64,000 bases of DNA from Euwallacea fornicatus (taxonomy: Eukaryota; Arthropoda; Insecta; Coleoptera; Curculionidae): positions 1,364,001-1,428,000 of the forward strand of contig NC_089571.1 of assembly GCF_040115645.1 (NCBI RefSeq). The letters run 5' to 3'. The position numbers were made by a program, and so were the translations under genes. Position 1 is the stretch's first letter. Each line of letters begins with the position of its first letter. Shown one piece after another: positions 36,353 through 48,667 of this stretch. The notes below the pieces were generated by a model. The model was given only the letters and a program-made list of their open reading frames with translations. It had not been told where the DNA came from and made no database searches.

Positions 36353-36608
36353 AGATTCAAAACATTGGTGCGTTTCAACAACAGCAGCACTTTACAATAC
36401 TTAGCATAATCATCCGTAACTAAAAACATTACATCGTTACTTTTAAGCGACGATCGACAACGCCATTAATTGAATTGACCGACGTTTTATACTGAAATAT
36501 TGTTTTAAATAGGTGAAGAATATGAAGTTTGGAAACTCGAAATATACAGTGTTTAGCTATATTAAAAGTAATACGTTGTGTATTTGGTACTGAGCTCTTT
36601 CATATCTG

Positions 36609-39600
36609 CTAATTTATTTTTATTATAGATTCTCTCCCCTTGCCAACGCCGATCCATTTTACTGAAACAAAAGCAAAACATTAGTAACATGAATTAACCA
36701 CATTTCATCTTTTGTATGTCGTGACAAATGGGCGTAAAGAATGCAATTTAAAGTGGTAACAAGTGCATAACTTTGCTTCCGACAGTTTCTTATAGAAGGC
36801 TTTAGTGGTAAGTAATGACCGAAATAAATAGATTAGATATCGTGTAATCAACTTAACCGAATATTCACGGTTGCAAGACGATCCTTTGCATTTGATCGGA
36901 CCAGCTTGGCGTAGTTCATTATCAGTTGTTAAAACCTACGGAAACAATCACAGGCGATCATTACCAAACGCAATTAATGCATCTGGGCCGAACATTAAAA
37001 GACAAATTGTCTTTTAATGTTCGGTTTTAATGTGTGAGAACCACAATGAAGTGATTTCACAGCATGAAATTGCTCGATTCCATATTAGATTGGAATTTTA
37101 ATCATAATTGGTTTTCTAGTTTTTGTGTGTAATATGCATTATGTTATCACATGAATCAAACATCTAAATGTCACACACTCTGTCTGAAATGAAATTTAAC
37201 ACTAATGCAATTTCGGCGGATTTAAGAGACGCATTTCACGGCGATTTAAAAAAGTTCATGAAAAATTTTTCTAAATTAAATTTTAAACATACTTACTAGG
37301 AACATCAACAAGTTCTTCAATTCTGTTGATATAATTTTGTGCATTCTTCGGCAAGTCACTGAAATCCCTTACTTCTTCGGTACTAGCTTCCCACCCCGGC
37401 ATTGTAATATACTCGCACTATACAGACCAAAATTTGACTGAACAATCAGTGTCAAAACTACAGTACAAAATACCAACCTCAACTTTGGCTAGATCTGACG
37501 CCGTAGACGGCATGTAATTAATTTTCTTTCCATTTAATTTATAAGCGACAGCTATTTTTACTGAAATTGATTAAAAATCATGCAAATCAGGTAGTCAAAT
37601 ATACTCGGAAGTTGGCGTACCTTCTTTAAGTGTATCTAAAATATCTAACTTCGTGACACAAAAAGCTGTATACCCATTAATTTTAGTAGAATACTGAAGT
37701 AGGAACACATCCAACCAACCGCACCTCCTTTTCCTTTTTGTTGTTACTCCAATCTCGCCGCCCCTTTGTTGCATCAACTCACCAATTTCCTGTAACAAAA
37801 TACATTCATTTATACAGTGTACCAGGCTTCACGATCAGGTTTTCAGAAACAATTATAAAAGGACATTTTAAAGAGAGGTGCTCTTATAAACATGAGTCCT
37901 ATTTATTTTCGTTGCTGTGTTACAGGAGAACAACGTTTAATATTGTTTTTTTACCAACTTTCGAGTTTAAATGACCCAAACAATACACGAAATTAAGTGG
38001 TTTATTGAAAAAACTATTTACAATTATTTGAACGCTTTGAACGGAGTTTTAAGAAAAATAAATACTTACATTTCGCAATTCTGTTGGGAAGGGTCCATCC
38101 CCTACCCTGGTAGTATACGCTTTGACAACTCCTATTATCGAGCCAATTCTTAATGGAGAAATACCTAATCCAGTACACACCCCCCCAACTGTACAATTTG
38201 AGGATGTTACGTACGGATATGTGCCTGGAATCATTAAAGCGTATTTAGGTGAAAGAAATCAGTACTCGCGAAATATTAGGCCAGAACATTTAAAAACAAA
38301 GTTTTTTTATTATAAACATGTAGATATGAACAAGATTGTTTGTTTTTTACCAAAATCTATATCCAACATTGCAGCATTGGCGCCCTCTACCAAAACTGTC
38401 TTCCCTTCTCTGATTGCCTTATCTAGAAATGAGACGGTGTCATAGACGAGGGGCCGAATTTTTGTGGCATATTTTTGATAACGAGACAATTCTTCCTCGA
38501 CATCAACTTCCAGACTGGGAAACATCCTCTGATGTATGGACATTAAGGCCTTAAATCTTAAATACAACACTTGTATTTAATGCTCATATTTATTGCTAAT
38601 GAAAAAACTGCATTCTTAATACATGTTATAACGGGTGATTATTTAAAAAAATATTCAAATGTTAGTTAGGCCATTTACTATTTACCATCAAACATCTGAC
38701 AACTGATATCTGATGAACTTAACCACGACGAGGCCGTACGTCGTGGTTCATCAGATATCAGTTGTCAGATGTTTGATGGTAAACAGTAAATGGCCTAACT
38801 GACATTTCAACATAAACTTAAATTTTGTTTTATTACCACCCTTTATTCATGTAATACAAAAATTAAAACTTACTTTTCCCTAAATATTTCAAAATCCCCT
38901 AGGAGGTCTCCGACTCGGATTCCATTTCTAGTGGCTTTGGATGAATAAGTCGGCCCAATTCCCTTCTTAGTCGTTCCAATGCCTTGCCCCTTTTGAATTT
39001 TCTCCTGTTCCTGCAGTCCGTCTACCGCTTGGTGGAGATCGAATACCAAATGAGCCCTAATGTAATCTTAGTTAACAGGTGATCATTAAGAAAAACTGAA
39101 CAGTAGGCAGTGAAGTATAAGAATGGAGAGTTGATTAAGCCATTTAAAATTTACCATCAAATATCTGACTGATGCTCGATGACAGATGAATTAATCTAAG
39201 ACATGCCTATGATATTTCCAGGCTTATTTGACTTTTTTTTTAACGATCACCCTTTAGAAGGTTTTTGATATGTACGTCAATACTCAAAAAACTTTGGTCA
39301 ATAAGGGGAATCATTAGTATGCCGAGAGATCAGTTTTGCAACACTCACCATTGAAATTTACACAAGGGGAACAGTTACAAGATTAAGACCGAGTTGCTAA
39401 ATCATGGCTGACGCTCAAGTAATTTGTTCATGTCAAATTACTATTATTTTGACAGTAATGCGTTTCTTATGTATGTCAAAATTTTGCAAGCGTTGGGTTT
39501 ATAGAGGGACCGAACTTAAGCTATGATGCCATACTTCTGCTTAAATAGTTAATATTTCGGAAAAAGTTTTAAATAGGTATAGAATACAACTTGTACGAAA

Positions 39601-42600
39601 TACGTCGAAATTACTCGAGATACAAAAAAATTATCAAACAGATAAAAACTGTCATTAAAGAAAAAGGCACTTTGTTTTATGACGTTTTTTTTTAAATCGT
39701 TCCACGTATTGTTGATAAACAGATATTCAACGTATCAACTTATTTATAAAATCTCCACATGTTACTATATCAATACACTGAATAATTTCCATTATGAAGA
39801 ACTCTTAACTCACCGATCAGAAATAATAAGTCTCTCTTCCCAATTCTTCATGCCCTTTTTGACATTTTTTTCGATCTCGTCGAAGAGTTGTGGAAGATGA
39901 ATGACCACACCGTTTCCTATAACAAAAAAAGTAATGCGATACAAAAACTACTGGAATCCATAAAGAGACCACAAAATGAGGATTAAGTTCAAATTATAAA
40001 TCAAAGTGTAAATATACAGGGCGTTTAGGAAAGTGGGTACAAAACTTAAGATTAGAGTAGAGCCAAAAATAGTAGACAAAGTTCCGATGAATATTGATCC
40101 AACGGAGTACCGTTACTAAGATATGGTCCATGAAACGGGTTCTATCATTGGGATATTTTTTAAAATAACTTTCTTTCCGATTAAGATAATGGAATGAAAT
40201 TGTAGGTAATAATCGCATCATAAGGGCCTTTAACTATCATAAGTTTTATCAAGCATTTTTCCAACTACCCTTAACAGAAATTTGTTGATTATATTTTTTT
40301 CCTTTGAATTATCAATCAAATATTGTTTTTTTATGAATTAGACTTTTTTAAATAAAAAATTTCTGTCCTTTTTTTCGAATTCAGCGTAATTCAGTCAGAA
40401 ATAATTACTTTTTGAATAATGTATGACTCAGAACAGTAACATTTTCACATAGTAAGAATCTTTCACGTTAACAGTTTCATTATGATTGTCATTTTCTGTA
40501 ATAGAAATTGCTTGCACGCTGCAGGTGACCTATGGATGTGCCCAGAAAGTTGCTAATTAACACAACAAAATAAAAGAATAATGCACAAATTTTCAGCAAG
40601 TTTCAATAAAAAATGAACAAGTAATTAGAAAGATATGGGAAAAAGTGCTTTTTAACCAGCCAGAGCATCTTCGGACGTCTTTATATGAACTTTTCGTCTT
40701 AAATTTCGCTCAGGATTCGGACATTAATGTTTTTACCATCTATTCAGAAACACCCTGTACAGATATATTTGGTCGTGTCCACTCCTTCCTTTTGCTATTG
40801 GCATACGTTTTTATGCTAAAAAATAGGTGTCACCTTTAAGATCAAAACTATTAAAGCAATATTAACTGCACCTTGTTTCACATTTCATGAAAGAGTATCG
40901 TCAGAAATCGCCCGATGAACAATTTTATTGAAGTAGGACCGACTGTCTTTAAAATGTGAAATTGTAAGTGAAAATCCTCAATGTAATTGTGTAAGTCATT
41001 TAAATTTTCTTATTGCTAGCGATGAATAATTATAAAATGGGTCAAATAAACTATTTTCATTATTTATATCCGTTTTAGCAAATAGTGGTATTGTTATTGA
41101 CATAAAGGAAATGTGAAAGAGAGTAATGGAGGTAGCGAGGAACGAGCTTTCTAACGTCCAAAACAAAAGTTGAGCACATAAGGAAACACATTAGAGTACT
41201 AAACACCGACGGTTCAACCTATATTGCTTCCATTACTTTTATTATTATTTTTTCAATAGAATTGTTCGCCAGAAGGCTTCTGATAATACCTTTCCATAAA
41301 GGAAAAAACAGATTCCGATTGAAATTGCTCTAATAGATAGTTTTTTTCTTAAAATTTACGTATACTACTGTATATTTTTCAATAAAAAAAATTGTGTTTT
41401 AGCGGCTGCAACGACATTGGAAAGCTTAATATGTTAAGTTTATGTCATAAAAAATGAAAGTATGCATTGAAAATGAGGCACTTTTTTCCGTTTTAAACAG
41501 TAAAATTTAAAAATAAACTGCATTGATCGACTTGTCGACGGGGATGTGATGCGACATTGAAGAGGTCCTTGCAAGCAGATTTCGATTTTCAATGAATAAA
41601 CATATCTCACCGTTTAAAAAACAATAACTAAAATTCGTATTAGCAATACAAATAGCCCTAACAACCACATGTTCGGACAAACATATTCTTGATGTTAAAG
41701 TCCCCAGAACTTCCGACAAAAACAAAAGTAAAAGTTCTAGTTAATAAAGGGCACTCTCGGAAAACATGTTTCGATTTACCAATCCATTTAAAGGTTTAAC
41801 AAAAAACTATTGAAAATATTAACAATAAAATTGAACGTGAGCAAAAATGGTTGACGACTAAGTATTAGGAATTTTGTTTATTTATGTCCTATTTACTACA
41901 TACGCATCGGAAGAACAATTGCTATGTTTTGTTAAGGTCACTGTCAGCTACCAGTGTCCGTTACACTAAAAATGGGACGCGGAAAAGCTCTATTAATGTC
42001 AAATTAAGAGGATTTATAACGAAGAAACATTGTACGGGGAACAAGAGTCATCCAAATTGCCAATGAACTGGATTCATCAAAATCTACTGTTAGTGACATC
42101 TCTTAAGGCACCATCGAGAAACCGGCACCATCGCAATTAAAGGTAGAAGTACCGGCAGACCACCACAATCGTAACAAATGCTGACCAAAGGACGCTTATG
42201 AGAGTTTGTAAAAATGGTCGAAGGAATACGTTAAGAGCTGTAACAGCGTTGTGGAACGCCGAAGCAGGTTTAAATGCATCTAAGGAATGCTGTTGGAAGT
42301 GGATTCATCAATCTGGATTAGGTTTTTACAAGGTACAACTTCAATTATTGTGAACTTTGAGATTAAAAATTAAGCTAGAGCGTTTTAGGCAAAAGAGAAA
42401 CCGCCACTTACTGGAAAGCAAAAAAGAGCAAGACTCATTTGGGCTGAAACAAAAGTCAATTGGACTGTAGAGGACTGGTCGGAGGTCATTTTCAGCGATG
42501 GGTCCTGTTCTGATGTGTGTATTGGTGATTTTCGGAAAAGGATCATTAGATCGAAAAAAGAAGCGTTCCACAATGACTGTATAAAAAGGACAGGAAAATT

Positions 42601-45600
42601 CCCACAGCGCGTTATGACATGGGGCTGCATGTCAGCGAAGGGTGTGGGAAGGTATCAAGCAGTAGATGGCATCGTCGCCGTGATAAAACACCAGGTGATT
42701 CTTCAAAACGATCTCCTTCCCACCACAGCAGACCAATTTCCGAATCGAGATTTTACCTTTCAGCAGGATGGTGCGGCGTGCCATACGGCTAAATCGACAA
42801 AAAGTTGGTTCGGGAATAACAATTTAAATGTGTTATCTTGGCCGTCGAGCAGTCCTGACCTGAGCGTCATGGAATTTTCGTGGCGCAAAACGAAACAAAG
42901 AGAAACTTTGGACTCTTTTCCAGTAGATACGTGCCAAAACTTGGCGAATTCTATGCCAGCTAGGATAAAGGCAGTAATCAAGACAAAGGGCGGTGTGACA
43001 CCTATAGGTCTCCCCGTTATCCGAACGTTTAATTGTCAACCATTTTTGCTCACGTTCAATCCCATTGTTAGTATTTTCAATAGTTTTCTATTAAACCTTT
43101 AAGTAGATAGGTAAGTCGAAATAAATGTTTACCGAGAGTGCCCTTTGTTAACTAAAACTTTTAATTTTGTTTTCGTCGGAAGTTATAGACACTTTAATGT
43201 CAAGAACATGAGTCATGTAGTCCACGTCAGCCTATTTAATGACATTGTCAATATAAATCATTGGACTCTATATTGGACCTCATTAAAAACTCATCGATGG
43301 ATAACTGTATAAAACCACCCCTAGAATAGCTAAGATTATCACTCTTCTCATAATATTCAGTTAAGCAGTTATGCTGCAAGTCTGATCTAGTTCGTGTTAC
43401 TTCTTGTAAGACAATAAGGTTGTTTTTAAATTATTTTAAAAAGCCTTTAATCGAAAAGAAGTAACTTAGTTCATATCGATGCCACCACCCCCCTGAAGTA
43501 ATGCCTTTAGGCGGTTCCGGGGGGGAACAACGGTGAAGAGAGGTGGGTTTTTAGTGGGTAGGCGCCTCCCTTCAGGGAGTGAATCCCACATAACCCGGTC
43601 GCCAGTCCATCAGACCGGGTACCTTTAGAAGGTTTTCCCCCTCTATAAAAAATAGCTTAGTTCATGTTTGTCCGAACATGTAGTTGTCAGGGCTCGTGGT
43701 GTCGACGTCGTCATCCCGACTGACGCACGAAGGCGCGACTTTTCCCTAATGAATTTCACATTGTCATTAGGCATCTCTTTGTATCAATCCGACAATTTGG
43801 GGCCTCTCGATGTAATTCAAGTCTGCATCGTAAAACCGCTTTCTGCAAAATATAATCGAATATCGGTCAGTCTTTCGTAAATAGGTTAATATCAACTGGC
43901 ACGTCTTGCAATCGATCAGGTACCTTTCTGTACCATGCAAAAACCTACATTATTTACTTAACACGCACAATAACAATAACATTCAGTAATCATTTGCTAA
44001 CAATAATTCGTATCGCAAGGGACGAGAGATGCAACATGCAGTTACGAAAACAGTAGGGCGTAAACTCATTTATTTATTTAAGCCCATTGAATTTCATTTA
44101 CTTTTAGCTGATCAAGTGTATTTTGCCAAAAGTTGCATAAGCAGATATTTTAAGAAATGCTTATGACAAAACAGAAACTGTATAAACCATATCTATATGG
44201 GAAAGTAGGTTAGATAATTTAGAGTGTGGAAAACGCATTGCACATTTGCATAAAAAAATTAGGTGGAACTAACTACGCTTCACGTGACACGCTGAATGGG
44301 CAAGACATGTAAAAAAAAGCAAATATTAATAAAATTTCAATAAAATCAAAAAAATTATCAATCCCCGACAATTTAGTGCCAAAATCTCTGTAAAATACAA
44401 AATATTAATCTATAGGTATTATTCTCATAGGCATGCGCGTATCAGGGATCACCGCCTCAGTTCTTGTCTGTAGGTGAACCTGAGACTATGACGGATAAAC
44501 CATGAATCTAGTAAATATTTGGGACGAGACGGGCCCCGAATAACAACCATTTTCGGCAAGCAATGTCGATCATCGCGAAAAAATAAATAAATTTGTTAAA
44601 AAGCTTTAGCATCCAAAGCACATGACCGTGAAAATTAGGACAGCAGTGAACTTGGCAAGTGAGGAATAAATATTGTCCTGGATATTTTGCCATTAGATAA
44701 CAGGAGTTGATATCCAATCCCCTAAATGCTGCTGGGCTATTTTTAAACATAAACACAACAGTAGCAGAGAATGGAGCCTCAGATTTATGGAAAACTTATT
44801 AAAACGTGTCTCCGAACTCGGGACGATGGAAAAAACTCTCCCTATCCTCGATTGAACTCTCTTAAAATCCTTCAAGTCGATACTTACAATTAGATAATTC
44901 CTTTTCAATATACAGTTTGCATTCGACTGCATTCTCACTATCTCATTTTCATTTGATTCTAACGTTGAAAATTCCAATAGTAACTCGAAAGGACTTACCA
45001 ATTACGGATTTGGCATTGGGCTGAATTATTCCACTTGGCAACAAGTGAAAGTCGTACTCCACCCCATCGACAACAATTGTATGGCCTGCATTGTTGCCCC
45101 CCTGAAATGAATTAAAATGGTCTTTAAACCCTAAACCGTCAACCCACTGTCAAGCCTGGTGATTAATACTGACTACTCAACGAACTAATCCTATGAATTC
45201 TTCCAGGCCACGATTACATTTCTAATTCGCATTCATAAAATATGTGTTCATATGCTTCAGAATTCTCACAAGGGTACGTTTTATATGGGGTATTAAATAA
45301 TATGTACAAAACAAATAAAAGTCAATAATACAATCATAAATAACTACATAAATATTTATTTGTCGAAAATGCTAAAAAGTTCATATTTATGGATGTAATA
45401 AGAGTGAAGGTATATTAAGTCATATTATTTATAGTTTCCCGATATGAGCTATAGTCATGTGATGAATAACATGAGTGCAATTACCGAAAGTCTATAAATA
45501 TGTTTATTAATATTGGGACACTTGATCAGAGAGCTAAAATTGCTGCTCCATTATACGGGGTGTAAGGCAACGCCGTGGAGATGATGTTTCAGGAGGCGAT

Positions 45601-48600
45601 AGGACTCTACAAAATAATTTTAAATATCTAATAGGCCTATGATCAAAACCGCACTATTTTCGATATACAGGGTGGCAAAGTTTCACACTTTTCCCTCATA
45701 TATTACGTTTTCTCACGTATGCCTCGAGCTAAATTTTAAAAAATTTCATACACCTATTTTCTTCATAATTCTCTACATCAAAAATTCAAAATCGTCGGTA
45801 GTTATCTGCAGGGCGTCATGGTTTTTGGGGACATGTACAATGTTTTGTATTTTTATTTACTCGAACACCCTGTATGAGTTCTGATACCAAATTAGAATTC
45901 CTTCTTCAATTCTCGAGCTTTTCATTCTCTTGAAGTATCCTCGTATTTATCACCGTTCTTGTAGAATTTGAAAAATTATCCAGCAATGCAAATTAAGAAG
46001 GTCCAGTCTACATACTGTGGTCTGTAATCTAAGATGTCGTAGCTGAAACTCGGTCATTTGAAGAATATATGTTTTTGACCATGGGTCTATTAGTGTTTTT
46101 CAATTATTTAGCAGACTATTATCAGCCCTTGAAATATCTCCATGATGATATGTTACACTCTGTACTTTAAATAGGGTACATTCAAATGGCTTTCGTGCTT
46201 ATGCACATGAAATTTAGGCGCACTTGCGTAATAGGTTCAAGAAAATAACAATTAAGCACTGGATAACAAGGAAAATAAGGATGAAAGACAACAAAAAAGT
46301 AACGAGGAAAATTAGAGCAAAAACGTAATACTCAATCAACTTGAAACCTTTACTGCTCGGACGAGGAATAGGGCGACGTATCACCATGAAGGGTATAAAT
46401 GAACGTTACGTTAGAACAACGTTGTAATGACCAAAATGTGTAAATGTGGATTTTCAGAGGCGCCACATTGCATGTCTCGAAATAATTCATTGACGAAGTG
46501 GTAGCATATTAAGTTTATAATGAAATTACTTCTTAAATGAACCAATAAGAAAACGATTTTTTCCTTCATATTATTCCCATAGAAGTCATATATAGTAAAC
46601 CTTTTACAGTTTTACGTAACAAGTGGGATTCTACGAGACAAACGAAACGAGATACCACAATCCCATTTGCATTTCATTACCTTGCACCCAGCATTTCTTA
46701 ATGAACTTCAAATATGATTTTTACAAATTTTCCTTTTCTATAAAAAGATGTTGAGAAAATGGCATGTATATGTATATATTTAAGTTGCCCCCTGTATAGG
46801 TAGAATTTAACAACTAACTGTCCTCATTTGTTCGGTAAGTTATGAAATGAAAGTACTTGCTTTCATTATGTAATTGGTTACAGAATAAAATCTATCTAAT
46901 CAGCGATTTCCATCACAAAAAGTGTCTACGTTTGCGATAATTAGAAAAGAATCGTGATTGCTGCTTATCACGTTGTTCCAGTATAAATACAGTTCATCAA
47001 GACGCTTTAATCTCAGAAAGTAACTCCTTTTAGTATTATAAATTTGTTGTCCTAGTTATCAGTAACAAAGGAGTTCTTTTATAGTAATACGATTTATAAT
47101 ACCAATTTCAGTGGCGTCACAGAGAGCTACTTAAGGTATATTTATAGTAAAAACGCTAAATTTACCAGTGATGAAGAAATAGTTGGAAACATATTATAGA
47201 TCAAAAGTGCCCCTAATTACTTTTTCATGCCTACCACCGTTCCGCCTTAATTTGATTTTTGTACTTTATTGCTACTTAATAGCTGCGAACAACAATAATA
47301 AATGTGTCATAAAAATGATTAATATCATAGAAATTTGACTTGTGTCTATTTAAATACTTACAACTTGAAACTTTCTAAGTATTTCAGACTATAAAATCTC
47401 ATGTTGCCTGTATAGGAAAAAAACCTATGGAAAAGATATTGTTTTACATCTAATTTGATTTAGAAATTCAACTTTCGGTTTACTTCAAGTTTTAAACAAA
47501 TCAACAAGTCTTATAAAAACAAGCTATCCAGCATTTAACTAGTTTACAACTCGAAGTGACCCTGTCTTGTGTCTACTTATCAAAATTCAAAGGAGTAACA
47601 GTCCCTCTCCAAGGCGTGTTTGGTTGCAAACTATTAATTAATTTTCAGGCACTAGCCAGAGAATGATATGCAAATGTGGCTAGGTAATATGAACCATTTT
47701 AAAAAACTTCAGGTTTATGTAAGAGTACCAATAAGTTACTCCAGCTTATGGTAATAAGGAAGATTTTGTAAGAATAATATTCACTTTTTTTTTAATGGCA
47801 GAAAAAACTGCATAAAATACAGACTGTTAGTAACTCCAAATCTTGAAATTACTTCCTACCTAGTTCTCTATATTATAAATAAAGGACATTTCTAATAATG
47901 CATTTCTGAGATATAAAAATTCAGGTTACATGCAGTGATGAGTCCCAAAGGCAAATTTTGTAAATTCTGGATAATGCATGAGAATGATAATAAAACCACT
48001 GGCAATGTAGCCACATGCCATCTTTTATCCTTAATATTTATGTCCTAAGGCTGAGCATATTATTAATGTGCTGTCAACTTTAACTGCGGGCAAAGTTTGA
48101 TGGACACATTGAAATAGATCTTAAGTAATGGTTAGTCTTGGTTTTTATGGAAAGTAGATATTGAAGTTAAAGAAAACTTAATAATTTGACCCTAAAATGC
48201 CTTTTTTTATTAGAAAACTAGCACGAAAATAATGTATTCTTATTTTTGTCTATCTATTAAATATCAGGAAAGTAGTAAGAATATAGTGGTGATACTCTAG
48301 TTCTGTACTACAGTTAGGAATACAATCTTGTAAGGGACAAAGATGGGTGAGGGCTTTAATGAGGGGTGGAATACATAATCTATGAATGGAAGAAATAAAA
48401 CGTGAAGTAAATGTTAATTCTAAATTCTAATTTACCTTGCAAAGTTATGGAAGTTACTGGGGTTAAGTAATTCTCGATAACTAGGAAAAAAATATTGCAT
48501 AACCAATTATTTACCTGACACCGGCAGACGACATCAGCAGTAGTAGCTAGTAAATCAACTACTTTTCCTTTCCCCTCGTCACCCCATTGCGCCCCCAAAA

Positions 48601-48667
48601 TGACGGTCATCTTGCCCTCTTGGGACTCGGTCCGCTGCTTTTTTCTAGGAGAACCGTTCCCGTTCAT
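36609..48667 (-). CDS. AdSS: Adenylosuccinate synthetase, ten exons, complete
   Basis: Cytosolic purine-synthesis enzyme: IMP + aspartate + GTP gives adenylosuccinate, the first committed step to AMP. Exons in transcript order: 48667-48515, 45101-44999, 39916-39814, 39056-38874, 38556-38351, 38224-38070, 37789-37621, 37560-37478, 37417-37297 and 36661-36609. All borders are GT/AG and all phases agree, giving 442 aa (the family in animals is about 430-460). Marks: GAQWGDEGKGK (25-35) with the catalytic Asp30; NAGHT (55-59) with the catalytic His58; GIGPTYSSKA; VEGANAAMLDIDFG; CTVGGVCTGLGISP and KAYTTRVGDGPFPTE; the guanine-binding TKLDILD; and a C-terminus ending GVGKGRESIIKIN. The ATG is in a short basic leader before the first strand. 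Introns 1 and 2 are large (3.4 and 5.1 kb) and carry transposons; introns 7 and 8 are 60 nt each. Confidence 0.96.
36988..37024. repeat. Perfect 18-bp hairpin with 1-nt loop in AdSS intron 9
   Basis: CCGAACATTAAAAGACAA, one A, then its exact reverse complement. It lies in the last intron of adenylosuccinate synthetase and is not near a recognised element end. Confidence 0.85.
38632..38844. mobile_element. Palindromic MITE in AdSS intron 4
   Basis: The arms centre on GTACGTCGTGG and include GGCCATTTACTATTTACC and CATCAAACATCTGACAACTG paired almost perfectly. Ends read ACGGGTGATTAT and, inverted, AAGGGTGGTAAT. It fills about two thirds of the 317-nt intron and ends 30 bp from the exon 4 donor site. 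Confidence 0.85.
39076..39254. mobile_element. Related MITE in AdSS intron 3
   Basis: Ends read AGGTGATCATTAAGAAAAA and, inverted, AAGGGTGATCGTTAAAAAAA. An internal AGCCATTT...ATTTACCATCAAATATCTGAC-like block (in two parts) matches the arm of the MITE at 38632. It starts only about 20 bp from the exon 4 acceptor. Confidence 0.75.
40013..40760. mobile_element. Miniature element in AdSS intron 2
   Basis: TATACAGGGCGTTTAGG at the left and, inverted, TGTACAGGGTGTTTCTG at the right bound about 750 bp. The interior is AT-rich without coding sequence. Confidence 0.55.
41652..43703 (+). mobile_element. Tc1-like transposon in AdSS intron 2, with nested insertions
   Basis: Terminal repeats share AGCCCTRACAACYACATGTT, then CGGACAAACAT, ACTTCCGAC and AAAGGGCACTCTCGG, reaching about 150 bp on the left arm. 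The transposase is on the plus strand (about 41970-43100) with several frame breaks. The largest intact part, from 42515, contains MTWGCMSAKGVGRYQAVDG, FQQDGAACHTAKST (second catalytic Asp) and WPSSSPDLSVMEFSW (third catalytic region). The first catalytic motif reads FSDGS instead of the usual FSDES. The right terminal repeat is split by about 450 bp of foreign sequence (about 43209-43661). Confidence 0.85.
43475..43655. mobile_element. SINE-like or retrotransposon 3'-end insertion with target duplication
   Basis: The 10-bp direct repeat CTTAGTTCAT (43465-43474 and 43656-43665) flanks a GC-rich 181-bp insert that ends TATAAAAAATAG and contains GGTGGGTTTTTAGTGGG and GAGTGAATCCCACAT. Duplicated target plus an A-rich end suggests retroposition. 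The family is not identified. Confidence 0.6.
45551..45875. mobile_element. Miniature element in AdSS intron 1, double box at the left end
   Basis: TTATACGGGGTGTAAGG at 45551 and, 112 bp inside, ATATACAGGGTGGC. The right end is CACCCTGTATGAG. The left layout is the same as at 8016 and 10553. Confidence 0.5.
45876..48514. other. Rest of AdSS intron 1
   Basis: AT-rich intron sequence. A lone CCCCCTGTATAGG element end lies at about 46790. No other structure is recognised. Confidence 0.4.

Noticed and set aside
44508..45001. Two overlapping minus-strand ORFs (82 and 102 aa) next to AdSS exon 2
   Set aside because: They read intron sequence immediately downstream of the exon 2 donor; no homology or splice evidence.
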